Of a DNA stretch of 64,000 nucleotides, positions 18,077 to 27,084 are shown piece by piece (within the stretch, counting starts at the first letter, position 1; every line of letters begins with the position of its first letter). The DNA comes from Mycobacterium sp. MFM001 (lineage in GTDB: Bacteria > Actinomycetota > Actinomycetes > Mycobacteriales > Mycobacteriaceae): contig NZ_BFAB01000001.1 of the NCBI RefSeq assembly GCF_003402475.1, positions 603,335-667,334 of the forward strand, in the 5' to 3' direction. The translations under genes were made by a program, and so were the position numbers. The notes under the pieces were generated by a model, which saw nothing but the letters and a program-made list of their open reading frames with translations, had not been told where the DNA came from and ran no database searches.

Positions 18077-19432
18077 CTACAGCAGCTCCAAACGTCGGGC
18101 CATGTCGGATACGAACACTCCGGTCGGATCGACCTTGCGGCGCACCGCAATCCACTCGTCGATGCGCGGATACATGGCATGGAACATCTCCGCGGTCGTG
18201 CGGGAATCCTTCGCGGTGTACAGCCGGCCGCCGAATTCCAGGACGCGGCGGTCGAGTTCGTTGAGGAACTCATTGAGGCCAGGCTTGATCTGGAAGTCGA
18301 CGCAGACGTTCCAACCAGGAATCGGGAAGCTCAGCGGTGCTTGGTTACCCGGCCCGAACAGCTTGAAGACGTTGAGCCACGAGTAGTGACCCGAGCGCTG
18401 GATGTCGTACATGATGCCCTTGAATTCCTCGACCGCTTCGACGGGCACGACGAACTGGTACTGCCCGAAACCAGCCGGGCCGTAAGCCCGGTTCCACTCG
18501 GCGACCATGTCCAGCGGATGGTAGAACTGCGTGAGGTTCTGTGCCTTGCCGCGATAGGTTCCGGACTTGCGGTACCAGAGTTCGGTCAGCGTGCCGAAGA
18601 TCGGCTTGTTCGCCAAGCCGTTGGGAAAGATATCGGGCATCGTAAAATATTGCGGCGCATCGAATTTGAGCGGGTTTTTCTGCAGCTTCTTCGGCAGCTG
18701 CTCAACGGTGGCCAGCGACCCCCGCGAGATCACCGCGCGACCCAACTTCGGTGGTGCGCTGATCGCATCGAACCAGGCAGACGAATAGGTGTAGTTGGCC
18801 TCGCTGCCGTCGCTGTGGAAAGCGATGGTCTCGTCGAGGCCGGCAGTGACGTCGCCGTCGGCGATGAAATATGCCGTCTCGGTGGGGGTCATCTCGATGG
18901 TGGCACGCAGCACGACGCCGGTCAGCCCGTTGCCGCCCACGGTTGCCCAGAACAACTCGGCGTCGTCGCCGTCGGGCGTCAGGCGGCGAATGGTGCCGTC
19001 GGCCATCAGCAGATCCATGGACCGGACATGCTGGCCGAAGCTGCCCGCGCTGTGGTGGTTCTTGCCATGGATGTCGCAGGCGATCGCGCCGCCGACGGTG
19101 ACCTGCCGGGTGCCCGGCAGCACCGGCACCCACAGCCCGAACGGCAGGGCGGCTTTCATCAACTGGTCCAGGTTGACCCCGGCGTCGACGTCGACCAGGT
19201 GGGTGTCCGCGTCCATCGAATGGATGCGGTTGAGCACCGTCATGTCGATGACCAGCCCGCCGCCGTTTTGCGCGTTGTCGCCGTAGGAGCGGCCGAGCCC
19301 GCGGGCGATCACGCCGCGGTCGCCCGCGTTGGCCACCGCCTTGGCGATCTCGTCCGTGTCGCGGGTGGAAAGCACTGTGGCTACCGAGGGAGCGGTGCGG
19401 CCCCAGCCTGTGAGCCGTTTGGTCGTCAACAT
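18077..19432 (-). CDS. dprE1: Decaprenylphosphoryl-ribose oxidase DprE1
   Basis: DprE1 oxidises the 2'-hydroxyl of decaprenylphosphoryl-ribose with FAD, the first half of the epimerisation that gives decaprenylphosphoryl-arabinose. The 451-residue protein shows the FAD-binding [14 protein letters not shown] segment and the [12 protein letters not shown] loop. The cysteine attacked by benzothiazinone inhibitors (Cys387 in M. tuberculosis) is kept as Cys377 in WNVCVDF. The protein is 10 residues shorter than M. tuberculosis DprE1, with differences confined to the N-terminus and one surface segment. Start ATG 19432 lies 32 bp after the GtrA-like gene. Confidence 0.96.
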   Translation of the reverse strand: MLTTKRLTGWGRTAPSVATVLSTRDTDEIAKAVANAGDRGVIARGLGRSYGDNAQNGGGLVIDMTVLNRIHSMDADTHLVDVDAGVNLDQLMKAALPFGLWVPVLPGTRQVTVGGAIACDIHGKNHHSAGSFGQHVRSMDLLMADGTIRRLTPDGDDAELFWATVGGNGLTGVVLRATIEMTPTETAYFIADGDVTAGLDETIAFHSDGSEANYTYSSAWFDAISAPPKLGRAVISRGSLATVEQLPKKLQKNPLKFDAPQYFTMPDIFPNGLANKPIFGTLTELWYRKSGTYRGKAQNLTQFYHPLDMVAEWNRAYGPAGFGQYQFVVPVEAVEEFKGIMYDIQRSGHYSWLNVFKLFGPGNQAPLSFPIPGWNVCVDFQIKPGLNEFLNELDRRVLEFGGRLYTAKDSRTTAEMFHAMYPRIDEWIAVRRKVDPTGVFVSDMARRLELL

Positions 19433-19464
19433 CGTCAAAGAGGGTACCGCCTGGGCGGGCGGCG

Positions 19465-19887
19465 TCAGCGCAGCCGGAAGATCACTGAGCGCTGCACGAT
19501 GAAATTGATCACGGTGGCCGTACCCTGCGCGATCACGAAGGCGACCGGCCTCGCCCACGGGTGCTCGTGGTACTCGAACAGCTCCAGGCACACATGGTTG
19601 AGCCCGACCTGCGCGGTGAAGGTGATTCCGTAGAGCACCATAACTGCGACGAATCGGGCGGTGCTCGGCTCTGCCTGGAACGTCCAGCGGCGGTTGATCA
19701 GGTAGGCGGTGATGGTGCCGGCAACGAAGCTGGTCGCCTTGGCGGCATCGATCTGCACGTGCGCCACCAAATCGAGAAGCGTGTAGAGCCCATAGTCGAC
19801 GATCGCGGACAGCCCGCCGGTGACGACGAACCGCCACACCTGCGTGGTCAGACTCAGGTGCGCGCGCGGCGGGGCGATCTCGGCCAT
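19465..19887 (-). CDS. GtrA-family membrane protein (Rv3789 type)
   Basis: This 140-residue protein has four hydrophobic helices and the GtrA-family pattern ([31 protein letters not shown]). Rv3789 at the same place in M. tuberculosis was proposed to flip decaprenylphosphoryl-arabinose across the plasma membrane, or to act as an anchor that recruits AftA. It lies upstream of dprE1 and 26 bp after the greA-like gene, in one transcription unit with the arabinan genes. Confidence 0.92.
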   Translation of the reverse strand: MAEIAPPRAHLSLTTQVWRFVVTGGLSAIVDYGLYTLLDLVAHVQIDAAKATSFVAGTITAYLINRRWTFQAEPSTARFVAVMVLYGITFTAQVGLNHVCLELFEYHEHPWARPVAFVIAQGTATVINFIVQRSVIFRLR

Positions 19888-19913
19888 CGCGGGGAGTCTA
19901 CGGCCCGGGTGGG

Positions 19914-20399
19914 CTACGTCGGGTATTTGACGTCGAGCAGCTCGACCTGGCTTTCGCCGGCCGGTGTCGTGTACGTGACCTTGTCTCCCGGCTTGCGGCC
20001 GGACAGCGCCATGCCCAGCGGGCTGCCCGCCGTCAGCGTCTCGGCTTCCCGGCCGACGGGGGTTTCTTCGACGACGGAGATCACGTGCATGGTCACCACC
20101 GAACCGTCGTCGAACCGCACGGTCACCTCGGTGCCGCCGGGCAGCGCGCCCGTTCCGTTTTGCGGCGACGGCCCGGTCCGCAGCAGCCGGTCGAGTTCGA
20201 TGATCCGCTCGTCGAGGCCGGCGAGCTCGTCGGCGCGCTGGATGGCGTCGGCGGCGTCGGCGTGGTCGCTGACGCTGCCGCGGTCGTTTCTGACTTCGAC
20301 CTCGAGGCGTTCGCGCCGTTCCCGGAGCCGGTCCAACTCCGCGGTAATGCGTTCGCGCGACTCATCGGAAAGCCCCGTGGATTCGACTTCCTCGCTCAC
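19914..20399 (-). CDS. GreA/Rnk-like RNA polymerase-binding protein (Rv3788 type)
   Basis: This 161-residue protein has an N-terminal coiled coil (about 10-75, rich in Arg, Glu and Leu) and a C-terminal GreA/GreB-like domain with [28 protein letters not shown]. Such proteins insert the coiled coil into the secondary channel of RNA polymerase; the Rv3788 type is reported to inhibit rather than promote transcript cleavage. GTG 20399 (MSEEVES) was preferred over GTG 20408 because it matches the start and the length of Rv3788. It leads the arabinan gene cluster. Confidence 0.88.
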   Translation of the reverse strand: MSEEVESTGLSDESRERITAELDRLRERRERLEVEVRNDRGSVSDHADAADAIQRADELAGLDERIIELDRLLRTGPSPQNGTGALPGGTEVTVRFDDGSVVTMHVISVVEETPVGREAETLTAGSPLGMALSGRKPGDKVTYTTPAGESQVELLDVKYPT

Positions 20400-20507
20400 C
20401 CTTCGCACCTGTCCTCAGGGCGCAGCGGCGATTGCGAGCCCGGAGCGCCTCGATTGTTGTTTGGTCCGATTATTCCTACAGCGAATCGGCGTGGTGGCGT
20501 TTCGCGG

Positions 20508-20702
20508 TCAAGAGAGACGATGGCCGCGGCGTCCGCGAAACACGTCCTTGATCCTCTCGCCGGCGCTCCTCAGCTCCGATTTGCCTCGATCGGCTATGCC
20601 CCGATTTTCCAGCCTGCGGTTACCGGTCACACGGCCGATGTTTTCCTTCGCCTTGCCGCGAAGCTCCTGCAGCCTGTTCCTGGCCTTGTCGGTGGCACCC
20701 AT
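20508..20702 (-). CDS. CsbD-like small stress protein
   Basis: This 64-residue, strongly basic and charged protein has the CsbD-family pattern (GKAKENIGRVTGNRRLENRG, followed by KSELRSAGERIKDVF). CsbD is a general-stress protein of SigB regulons in other bacteria; its molecular role is not known. Start ATG 20702 was chosen because the family pattern begins there. A near-consensus SigF-type promoter lies about 31 bp upstream, which fits stress control. Confidence 0.85.
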   Translation of the reverse strand: MGATDKARNRLQELRGKAKENIGRVTGNRRLENRGIADRGKSELRSAGERIKDVFRGRRGHRLS

Positions 20703-20732
20703 GGTCAGCCCTCCGTCCGTCGTGTCAATCGG

Positions 20733-20758
20733 ATACCCGCAGGCGGGTCCACTCAACC
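20733..20758 (-). promoter_or_regulatory. SigF-type promoter upstream of csbD-like gene
   Basis: On the minus strand GGTTG (20754-20758) and GGGTAT (20733-20738) are 15 nt apart. This is one mismatch from GGTTT-N15-GGGTAT. It is in the 97 bp gap between wzm and the csbD-like gene. Confidence 0.6.
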
Positions 20759-20799
20759 GCCGCCCAGAACCGCAGCCCTGGCAGCGATCTCGCGACGCG

Positions 20800-21630
20800 T
20801 TACACCCAGTACGGCACGCGTGCGCGGTACTGCCGCATGGCGAACGCCGCGAAAATCCAACCCACGACCGTCAGCACCAGCACCACCGCCCAGTGCCGGA
20901 GCTCCTGATGGGCGCCCAGCAGCGGGGCGCGCACGATGTCGAGGTAGTGCAGCAGCGGGTTGAGCTCGACGATCTGGCCCCACCGTCCCGCGCCCTGCTG
21001 CCGCAGCGTGTCGTCGTTCCAGATGATCGGCGTCATGAAGAACAGCAGCTGCACGACGGAGAACAGCAGCGGGCCGATGTCGCGGTAGCGCGTCGCCAGG
21101 ATGCCGAAACACAGTGACACCCATACCGCGTTGAGCACGATCAGCCCCAGCGCGGGAATCACCGACAGGTCGGCCCACGACCACGGTTTGGGATAGATGA
21201 TCGCGATCACGACGTAGATGACGATGTTGTGCGCGAACAGGATTACCTGCCGCCACACCAGCCGGTAGACGTGCAGACTCAGCGGCGCCGGCAACTGCTT
21301 GATCAGGCCCTCGTTGGCGACGAACACGTCGGCGCCTTCCATGATCGCGGCGTTGATCAGGTTCCAGACGATCAGCCCGAGCGTGACGTAGGGCAGGTGC
21401 ACCGCCAACTCGAGATGAAACAGCTTGGAATACAAGCCGCCCATCGCGACGGCGGTGGTGCCGGTCGCGATCGTGATCCAGAACGGCCCGAGCACCGAGC
21501 GGCGATACCGCTGCTTGATGTCCTGCCAGCCCAGGTGCAGCCACAGCTCGCGACGAGCGAACCCGTCAACCAGATCCCGCCAGGCCCGGGTTAGCGTCTT
21601 GGATTGCGCCGCGACATCCGTGATTGTCAT
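20800..21630 (-). CDS. wzm: Galactan export ABC transporter permease (Wzm)
   Basis: Wzm forms the membrane channel that, with the ATPase Wzt, exports lipid-linked galactan for arabinogalactan assembly. The 276-residue protein has an amphipathic N-terminus (LWLHLGWQDIKQRYRRSVLGPFW, typical of ABC-2 polysaccharide exporters) and six hydrophobic helices. It corresponds to Rv3783. Start ATG 21630 overlaps the glfT1 stop (ATGA), so the order wzt-glfT1-wzm is fully coupled. Confidence 0.94.
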   Translation of the reverse strand: MTITDVAAQSKTLTRAWRDLVDGFARRELWLHLGWQDIKQRYRRSVLGPFWITIATGTTAVAMGGLYSKLFHLELAVHLPYVTLGLIVWNLINAAIMEGADVFVANEGLIKQLPAPLSLHVYRLVWRQVILFAHNIVIYVVIAIIYPKPWSWADLSVIPALGLIVLNAVWVSLCFGILATRYRDIGPLLFSVVQLLFFMTPIIWNDDTLRQQGAGRWGQIVELNPLLHYLDIVRAPLLGAHQELRHWAVVLVLTVVGWIFAAFAMRQYRARVPYWV

Positions 21631-22514
21631 GGCCTGCCGAACCTTTCTCGACGGCCCAAGCGCCGCAACCGAATCCACTCCGCGAGCCCTTTGACGTCGC
21701 GGCGGGATACCAGGAAAAACCAGCCGAACCGCAGCCACTCCTGCAGAAGCAGCCGGCGAAGACCCGGCTGCGCCAGCAGATAGCCGCGGTTGCGATAGGT
21801 GAAGAACCGCTTGGCCGGGTCTTCCGGATACTGGGTGTGCATTCGCCCGCCCAGGATCGGCTTGAACTCCGCCGAGCCGCAGGGGTGCAGATAGGCGGTG
21901 TCCAGGCAGGTCCCGAATGCCAGCCCGGAGCGCACCAGCCGGCGGTGCATCTCCACCTCGTCGCCGCGGACGAACAGCCGCAAGTCGGGCACCCCGATCA
22001 CGTCGAACGCCGACGTTCGGAAAAGCGCGCCGTTGAACAACGATGCGATGCTCGGCAACAGGTCCTGTCCCTCAGCAGTGCGCAGCTCGGCCGCGAACCG
22101 GCGCCACACCAAGCCCCGGCGAAGCGGGAACGCCAGCCGTGCCGGGTCGTCGGCGTTGCACACCATCGGCGAAACCTCGGCCAGGCCGTGCTTTTCGGCG
22201 CACGCCAGCAGCGTGGCCAGCACCCGGCTGTCGGCCGGGTGGCCGTCGTCGTCGGCCAGCCACACCCAGTCGGCGCCCAAGGCCAACGCGTGCAGAATAC
22301 CGAGCGCGAAACCGCCTGCGCCGCCGAGGTTTCGGCGCGACCCTAGATACGTCGTCGGGATCGGCTCGCCGGTCACCAGCTCGCGCACCCGGTCCTCGTT
22401 GGCGTTGTCGACCACGATCAGGTGATCCGGCAACCGGGTCTGCGTAACAAGCACGTCCAGCGATTTGGCCAGTTCGTCGGGGCGCCGATGGGTAACGACG
22501 ACGGCGCAGATCAT
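21627..22514 (-). CDS. glfT1: Galactofuranosyltransferase GlfT1
   Basis: GlfT1 adds the first galactofuranose residues to the rhamnosyl-GlcNAc-decaprenyl linker of arabinogalactan, in the cytosol. The 295-residue GT2 enzyme (M. tuberculosis 304) carries the DDD metal/UDP motif at 88-90 (WLADDDGH) and the acceptor-site segment FVRGDEVEMHRR. A short N-terminal extension present in M. tuberculosis is missing here. Its ATG overlaps the wzt stop (ATGA). Confidence 0.95.
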   Translation of the reverse strand: MICAVVVTHRRPDELAKSLDVLVTQTRLPDHLIVVDNANEDRVRELVTGEPIPTTYLGSRRNLGGAGGFALGILHALALGADWVWLADDDGHPADSRVLATLLACAEKHGLAEVSPMVCNADDPARLAFPLRRGLVWRRFAAELRTAEGQDLLPSIASLFNGALFRTSAFDVIGVPDLRLFVRGDEVEMHRRLVRSGLAFGTCLDTAYLHPCGSAEFKPILGGRMHTQYPEDPAKRFFTYRNRGYLLAQPGLRRLLLQEWLRFGWFFLVSRRDVKGLAEWIRLRRLGRRERFGRP

Positions 22515-23302
22515 TGGGGAACCTCGTCGAGCACCTCGCGCACGTGCCGGGCGGCGTCCTCGCCCTCGTAGGCGCGCACGACGTCCTCGATGCCGCCGGT
22601 CATCCGGATGGTGCCGTGGTCGATCCACATCGCGGTCTTGCACAGCCGCGCCAGGAATTCGTTGGAATGGCTTGCGAATACCAGGATTCCGGAGCGCTCC
22701 ACCAGGCGCTGCAGCCGGGTCTGAGCCTTCTTCAAAAACTCGGCGTCCACCGCGCCGATGCCCTCGTCGAGCAACAGGATCTCCGGGTCGATGCTGGTGA
22801 CCACACCCATCGCCAGCCGCACCCGCATCCCGGTGGAGTAAGTGCGCAGCGGCATCGACAGGTAGTCACCGAGTTCGGTGAACTCGGCGATCTCGTCGAC
22901 CTTGGCCAACATCTGCCGTCGCGTCTGCCCGAGGAACAGCCCGCGGATGATGATGTTCTCGTAGCCGGAGATCTCCGGGTCCATTCCGACGCCGAGATCG
23001 AAGACCGGCGCCACCCGGCCGGTGACCGACGCCGAGCCGCGGGTGGGTTCGTAAATGCCCGAAAGTAGCCGCAGCAGAGTCGATTTCCCGGCACCGTTGT
23101 GCCCGACCAGCCCCACCCGGTCACCCAACTCCAGCGAGAGAGTGATGTCCCGCAGCGCCTCGATGACGACGACGTTGGAGGTGTTGCGTCCGATCGTGCC
23201 GCCGGCCTTGCCCAGGAAGGTCTTCTTCAGCGAGCGCGACTTGGCGTCGAAGATGGGAAACTCCACCCACGCGTTGTGCGTCTCGATGTGGGGTGCTGCC
23301 AC
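22511..23302 (-). CDS. wzt: Galactan export ABC transporter ATPase (Wzt)
   Basis: This is the ATPase of the galactan exporter, equivalent to Rv3781. The 263-residue protein has Walker A GHNGAGKST at 67-75, the signature STGMRVRLAM, Walker B EILLLDEG and the switch histidine in FASHSN. It lacks the C-terminal carbohydrate-binding domain of O-antigen Wzt proteins with capped chains, as expected for this group. The start codon is a GTG. Next genes are glfT1 and wzm, with 4-nt overlaps. Confidence 0.95.
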   Translation of the reverse strand: MAAPHIETHNAWVEFPIFDAKSRSLKKTFLGKAGGTIGRNTSNVVVIEALRDITLSLELGDRVGLVGHNGAGKSTLLRLLSGIYEPTRGSASVTGRVAPVFDLGVGMDPEISGYENIIIRGLFLGQTRRQMLAKVDEIAEFTELGDYLSMPLRTYSTGMRVRLAMGVVTSIDPEILLLDEGIGAVDAEFLKKAQTRLQRLVERSGILVFASHSNEFLARLCKTAMWIDHGTIRMTGGIEDVVRAYEGEDAARHVREVLDEVPQ

Positions 23303-23312
23303 GGATGTCTGC

Positions 23313-23831
23313 TTACAGGTATTGCCCGGTGCCCGACTGACCGTGTCCGCCCCGGCTTACCCCCGGTGGCAGGGCGCCGTGGCGCATCTGCTCGAGTTGC
23401 GCGCGGGCGGCCATCTGCTGGGCGAACAATGCCGTCTGGATCCCGTGGAACAGGCCTTCCAGCCAGCCGACCAGTTGAGCCTGGGCGATCCGCAGTTCGG
23501 CGTCCGACGGCGTGTTGTTGCTGAACGGCAGCGTCAACCGGTCGAGTTCTTCGCGCAACTCCGGCGCCAGGCCCTCTTCGAGCTCGCGGATGCTGGTGGC
23601 GTGAATCTCGCGCAGCCGGTTGCGGCTGGCGTCGTCGAGCGGTGCGGCGCGGACCTCCTCGAGCAGCTGCTTGATCATCGTGCCGATCCGCATCACCTTG
23701 GCGGGCTGCTCGACCAGGTCGGTCAGCGACTGGTCATCGTCGTCGTCGCTCCGCTCGGTCATCAGCCGCGGGTCGACGCCGATGATCTCGACGTTGTCGT
23801 CGCTGTTGTCGGTACTCAATGCAGTCACCAT
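23313..23831 (-). CDS. bpa: Bacterial proteasome activator Bpa
   Basis: Bpa forms a dodecameric ring that opens the 20S proteasome without ATP and feeds it unfolded proteins. The 172-residue protein has an acidic disordered N-terminus, a helical core almost identical to Rv3780 (LTDLVEQPAKVMRIGTMIK, then AELRIAQAQLVGWLEGLF) and the C-terminal GQYL motif that docks into the proteasome. ATG 23831 matches the M. tuberculosis start; an ATG at 23840 in the same frame is an alternative. It sits 10 bp before wzt, an odd partner for cell-wall genes but the same as in M. tuberculosis. Confidence 0.94.
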   Translation of the reverse strand: MVTALSTDNSDDNVEIIGVDPRLMTERSDDDDDQSLTDLVEQPAKVMRIGTMIKQLLEEVRAAPLDDASRNRLREIHATSIRELEEGLAPELREELDRLTLPFSNNTPSDAELRIAQAQLVGWLEGLFHGIQTALFAQQMAARAQLEQMRHGALPPGVSRGGHGQSGTGQYL

Positions 23832-23843
23832 CCTCGTCATGAT

Positions 23844-25778
23844 TCAGAAGTTGTCGGAGTGGCCGCGCCACTCGAAGATCCGGGCTTCGCCGTTGTCATA
23901 GATCTTCACCCACGACTTGGACTTCTCGAGTGAGACTAGCCCGTCGGGCATTGCGAACCCCCGGACCGTCGGCGTGCTGGTCAGGACGTAGCGGATATTG
24001 AGTACCCGAATCGCCTCGGCGGCCCGCGGATCGGTGTCGGCGTCGTCGGCGTAGGCCCAGAAGTTGAACCGGTGGTAGCCGGGGCCCTGCTGCTGCGGGT
24101 AGTCGTAGTGTGTCCACAGCGGGTGCAGGCCGGCCACTGCGTACATCCAGGCGGTGCCGTCGGTGTTGCCGTTGCCGATCAGGGTGTCGCGGGCGCCGGG
24201 AAGCCTGGCCAGATACGCCATTGCCTCCAGATCCCGCTGGTCGACCATCACCGAGTCGTACTTGTCGCCGAACAGAAACCGGTGCCGCGGAAAGTAATGC
24301 CAGGTGCTGACCAGAACGACTGCCAGCAGCAGAGCGGCGGTGAGCCAGGCCGACGCCGGGGAGGGCAGCCGCCGGGCCACGAGGGCGACGACGGTGAACA
24401 GCCCGACTCCGGCCATCAGCATCAACAGCAGCGTCGTCGCCGCCGCGATCCGGCGCGGATCCTTGTAGAAGAACTCGTCGAACGCACCGGCCAGCGCTCC
24501 GATCGGGCCGCCCAGCGGGGTGCCGGCGTCGACGTTCATCACGATCAGCAGCAGCCATACCGCCAGCGGCCACCAGATCCTGCGAACCAGCAGGACGATC
24601 CCGCCGACGGCCGCGACCAGGATCAGGGCGTACTGCACCGGAAAGTCGTTGAGGTGGCGGGAGTGCTGGAACACCGCGTCGAACAGTCCGCGCTTCTTGG
24701 ACAGGTAGGTCAGAAACGAGTGGCCGGCGATGATGTCTTCCTGCTGCTTGACGGCCCAGAACTGCGGCAGCAGCACCAGGGCGGTCGGCACCGCGACGGC
24801 GGCCAGAGTCCACACGTCGGCAAGGCGCCCGCGCACCGGATGCCACAGTGCCTCCAGCAGCCACCACGCCGCCAGCAACAGCACGGCGACGACGCCGCCG
24901 GTGATGTGCACCGAGAAGACGCCCACCAGCGCCAGCACCGCCAAGGGGATGCGGTCGCGGTGCCGCAGCGTGGAGGTGATCAACGCGAACGCGGGCACCG
25001 CGAGCCCGTAGGCGGTCAGGTTGGGCATCGCGGCGGTGTCGAACTCGACGTAGGGCACCGCGGTGAACGACGCCGAGAGCGCCGCCGCGGTGGCGGCTGC
25101 CCCGGCGGTGTGCCACTCGCTGGTGTGAGTGCGCAGCACCCGCCAGGTGAGCACCGCAGCGCTGACCGGAAACAGCCAGATCGCCGCCGCCAGCGAGCTC
25201 AGGGTGTAGCCGGTGGTGGCCGCCACGCCGGTCAGCTGGCAGTCCACCGCGGCCAGCGCGTGAAACGCCGACGGGTAATACAGCAGGGCGTGGGTCTCCA
25301 CGTTGCGCAACTCGCCCATGTGGGTCGACGAGGCCTGCCCGGTGTCGAGGATGAACTTGACGGTGTTGGCGTGCCAGACCGCGTCCCAGGTGCTGGGGAT
25401 TGATTGCCAGTGCGGAATGCCGCGCAGCGCCGCGTACCAGATCAACAGCACGCCCAGCAGCACACCGGCCGCCACTGTGGCGGCCGGCCAGCCCGTAACG
25501 GCTCGTGATTCCCCTTCGGTATCTCGGTAGCGGGCCAGCAGCACCCGCAAACCGGCCACCACCACGGTGACGACGGCCAGGGCGGCCAGCGCAGTCCAAG
25601 CGTTCCAAGGGATTCCGACGGCGCCGAACGGGATGATAGCCAGCGCGATAACGCCGTAAGTCAGTGCCGGGCCAACCACGATCGAGATGGGCCAAGTTAG
25701 CTGAGCGCTGCGTGCGACGATTGCCCCCGGCACTATCAGCAAAAACAACGCGATCAGCGTTCCTAAGGTCAGCCCCAC
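23844..25778 (-). CDS. GT-C family membrane glycosyltransferase (Rv3779 type)
   Basis: This 644-residue membrane protein has about 11-13 hydrophobic helices and a C-terminal soluble part, as in polyprenol-phosphate-sugar dependent glycosyltransferases. It matches Rv3779 (666 residues) in position and general layout. Rv3779 has been linked both to the galactosamine decoration of arabinogalactan and to polyprenyl-phosphomannose synthesis, so the sugar handled is not settled. The start is a GTG at 25778, with CATACT 6 nt upstream as a possible -10 box. It heads the galactan gene block. Confidence 0.87.
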   Translation of the reverse strand: MGLTLGTLIALFLLIVPGAIVARSAQLTWPISIVVGPALTYGVIALAIIPFGAVGIPWNAWTALAALAVVTVVVAGLRVLLARYRDTEGESRAVTGWPAATVAAGVLLGVLLIWYAALRGIPHWQSIPSTWDAVWHANTVKFILDTGQASSTHMGELRNVETHALLYYPSAFHALAAVDCQLTGVAATTGYTLSSLAAAIWLFPVSAAVLTWRVLRTHTSEWHTAGAAATAAALSASFTAVPYVEFDTAAMPNLTAYGLAVPAFALITSTLRHRDRIPLAVLALVGVFSVHITGGVVAVLLLAAWWLLEALWHPVRGRLADVWTLAAVAVPTALVLLPQFWAVKQQEDIIAGHSFLTYLSKKRGLFDAVFQHSRHLNDFPVQYALILVAAVGGIVLLVRRIWWPLAVWLLLIVMNVDAGTPLGGPIGALAGAFDEFFYKDPRRIAAATTLLLMLMAGVGLFTVVALVARRLPSPASAWLTAALLLAVVLVSTWHYFPRHRFLFGDKYDSVMVDQRDLEAMAYLARLPGARDTLIGNGNTDGTAWMYAVAGLHPLWTHYDYPQQQGPGYHRFNFWAYADDADTDPRAAEAIRVLNIRYVLTSTPTVRGFAMPDGLVSLEKSKSWVKIYDNGEARIFEWRGHSDNF

Positions 25779-25887
25779 TGGACTAGTATGGCTGGCCGGG
25801 TGACCTGGCTCGGGACGGCGGGGACGTATCTGGGCGCCCCGCTACTGTCGCGGTTTGCGGAATTGCGGGAACTCTAAGGTGGCTGGC

Positions 25888-27084
25888 ATGGCATACGACG
25901 TCGCCCGGGTGCGCGGACTACACCCGTCGCTGGGTGACGGTTGGGTGCACTTCGACGCGCCGGCCGGGATGCTGATCCCGGACTCGGTGGCCACCACCGT
26001 GTCGACGGCGTTCCGCGGCTCGTTCCCCAGCCCCGCCGGTCCGCATCCGTCGGCGCAGCGCAGCGCCGCTGTACTGGAGGCAGCGCGTCAGGCGGTGGCC
26101 GATCTGGTCAACGCCGACCCGCGGGCCGTGGTGCTGGGTGCCGATCGCGCGGTTTTGCTGGCATCGCTGGCCGACGCATCGTCGTCGCGAGCAGGGCTGG
26201 GCTACGAGGTGATCGTCACCCGTCTCGACGACGAGGCGAATATCGCGCCGTGGTTGCGCGCAGCAAACCGATTCGGCGCCAAGGTGCGCTGGGCTGAGGT
26301 TGACATCGAGACCGGTGAGCTGCCGACCTGGCAGTGGGAGAGTCTGATCGGCAAGTCGACGCGATTGGTTGCCGTGACGTCGGCGTCGGGGACCTTGGGC
26401 ACCATCACCGATCTGCGCGTAGTGACCAAACTGATCCACGACGTCGGCGGTTTGGTGGTCGTCGACCACTCGGCGGCCGCACCGTACCGACTGATCGACA
26501 TCAACGAGATCGACGCCGACGTGGTGGCCGTCAACGCGGTCGGGTGGGGCGGTCCGCCCGTCGGGGCGTTGGTGTTTCGCGATCCGGCGCTGATCAATTC
26601 GTTCGGCTCGGTGTCGACGAATCCGCACGCCACCGGTCCGGCGCGCCTGGAGCTCGGCGTGCACCAGTACGGGCTGCTGGGTGGTTTGGTCCGTAGCATC
26701 GAATACCTGGCCTCGCTGGACGAGTCGGCACACGGCACCAGGCGCGAAAGACTCGTCGTGTCAATGGAATCCGCCGCGTCGTACATGAACCAGATCTTCG
26801 ACTACCTGATGACGTCGCTGCGCTCGCTGCCGTTGGTGGTGGTCATCGGCCAGCCCGAGTCGCGCATACCGGTGGTCAGTTTCGCCGTGCACGAGGTGCC
26901 CGCCGAGCGGGTGGTACAACGGTTGGCGGACAACGGAATTCTAGCGATCTCCAATGCCAGTTCGCGGGTGCTCGACGTGATCGGCGTCAACGATGTCGGC
27001 GGCGCGGTGACGGTCGGGCTGGCGCATTACTCGACGATGGCCGAAGTCGACCAGTTGGTGCGGGCGCTGGCCTCACTCGGCTAG
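25888..27084 (+). CDS. Class V aminotransferase-fold protein (Rv3778c type), probable non-catalytic lysine site
   Basis: This 398-residue protein has the fold pattern of cysteine desulfurases and class V aminotransferases. It has the [15 protein letters not shown] segment, with the Asp that holds the PLP ring nitrogen, and the [16 protein letters not shown] region. It matches Rv3778c in length and sequence. The segment that should carry the PLP lysine (SGHKxxGP in active members) reads [12 protein letters not shown], with no lysine. It may bind PLP without forming the usual Schiff base, or may have another role. Start ATG 25888 has AAGGTGG upstream. It converges with the next gene by 12 bp overlap. 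Confidence 0.88.
   Translation: MAYDVARVRGLHPSLGDGWVHFDAPAGMLIPDSVATTVSTAFRGSFPSPAGPHPSAQRSAAVLEAARQAVADLVNADPRAVVLGADRAVLLASLADASSSRAGLGYEVIVTRLDDEANIAPWLRAANRFGAKVRWAEVDIETGELPTWQWESLIGKSTRLVAVTSASGTLGTITDLRVVTKLIHDVGGLVVVDHSAAAPYRLIDINEIDADVVAVNAVGWGGPPVGALVFRDPALINSFGSVSTNPHATGPARLELGVHQYGLLGGLVRSIEYLASLDESAHGTRRERLVVSMESAASYMNQIFDYLMTSLRSLPLVVVIGQPESRIPVVSFAVHEVPAERVVQRLADNGILAISNASSRVLDVIGVNDVGGAVTVGLAHYSTMAEVDQLVRALASLG

Noticed and set aside
17477..19633. 718-codon plus-strand open frame opposite dprE2 and dprE1
   Set aside because: Antisense shadow of two well-conserved genes, no recognisable domain.
24072..25403. 443-codon plus-strand open frame opposite the GT-C gene
   Set aside because: Gln/Arg/His-rich shadow without domain.
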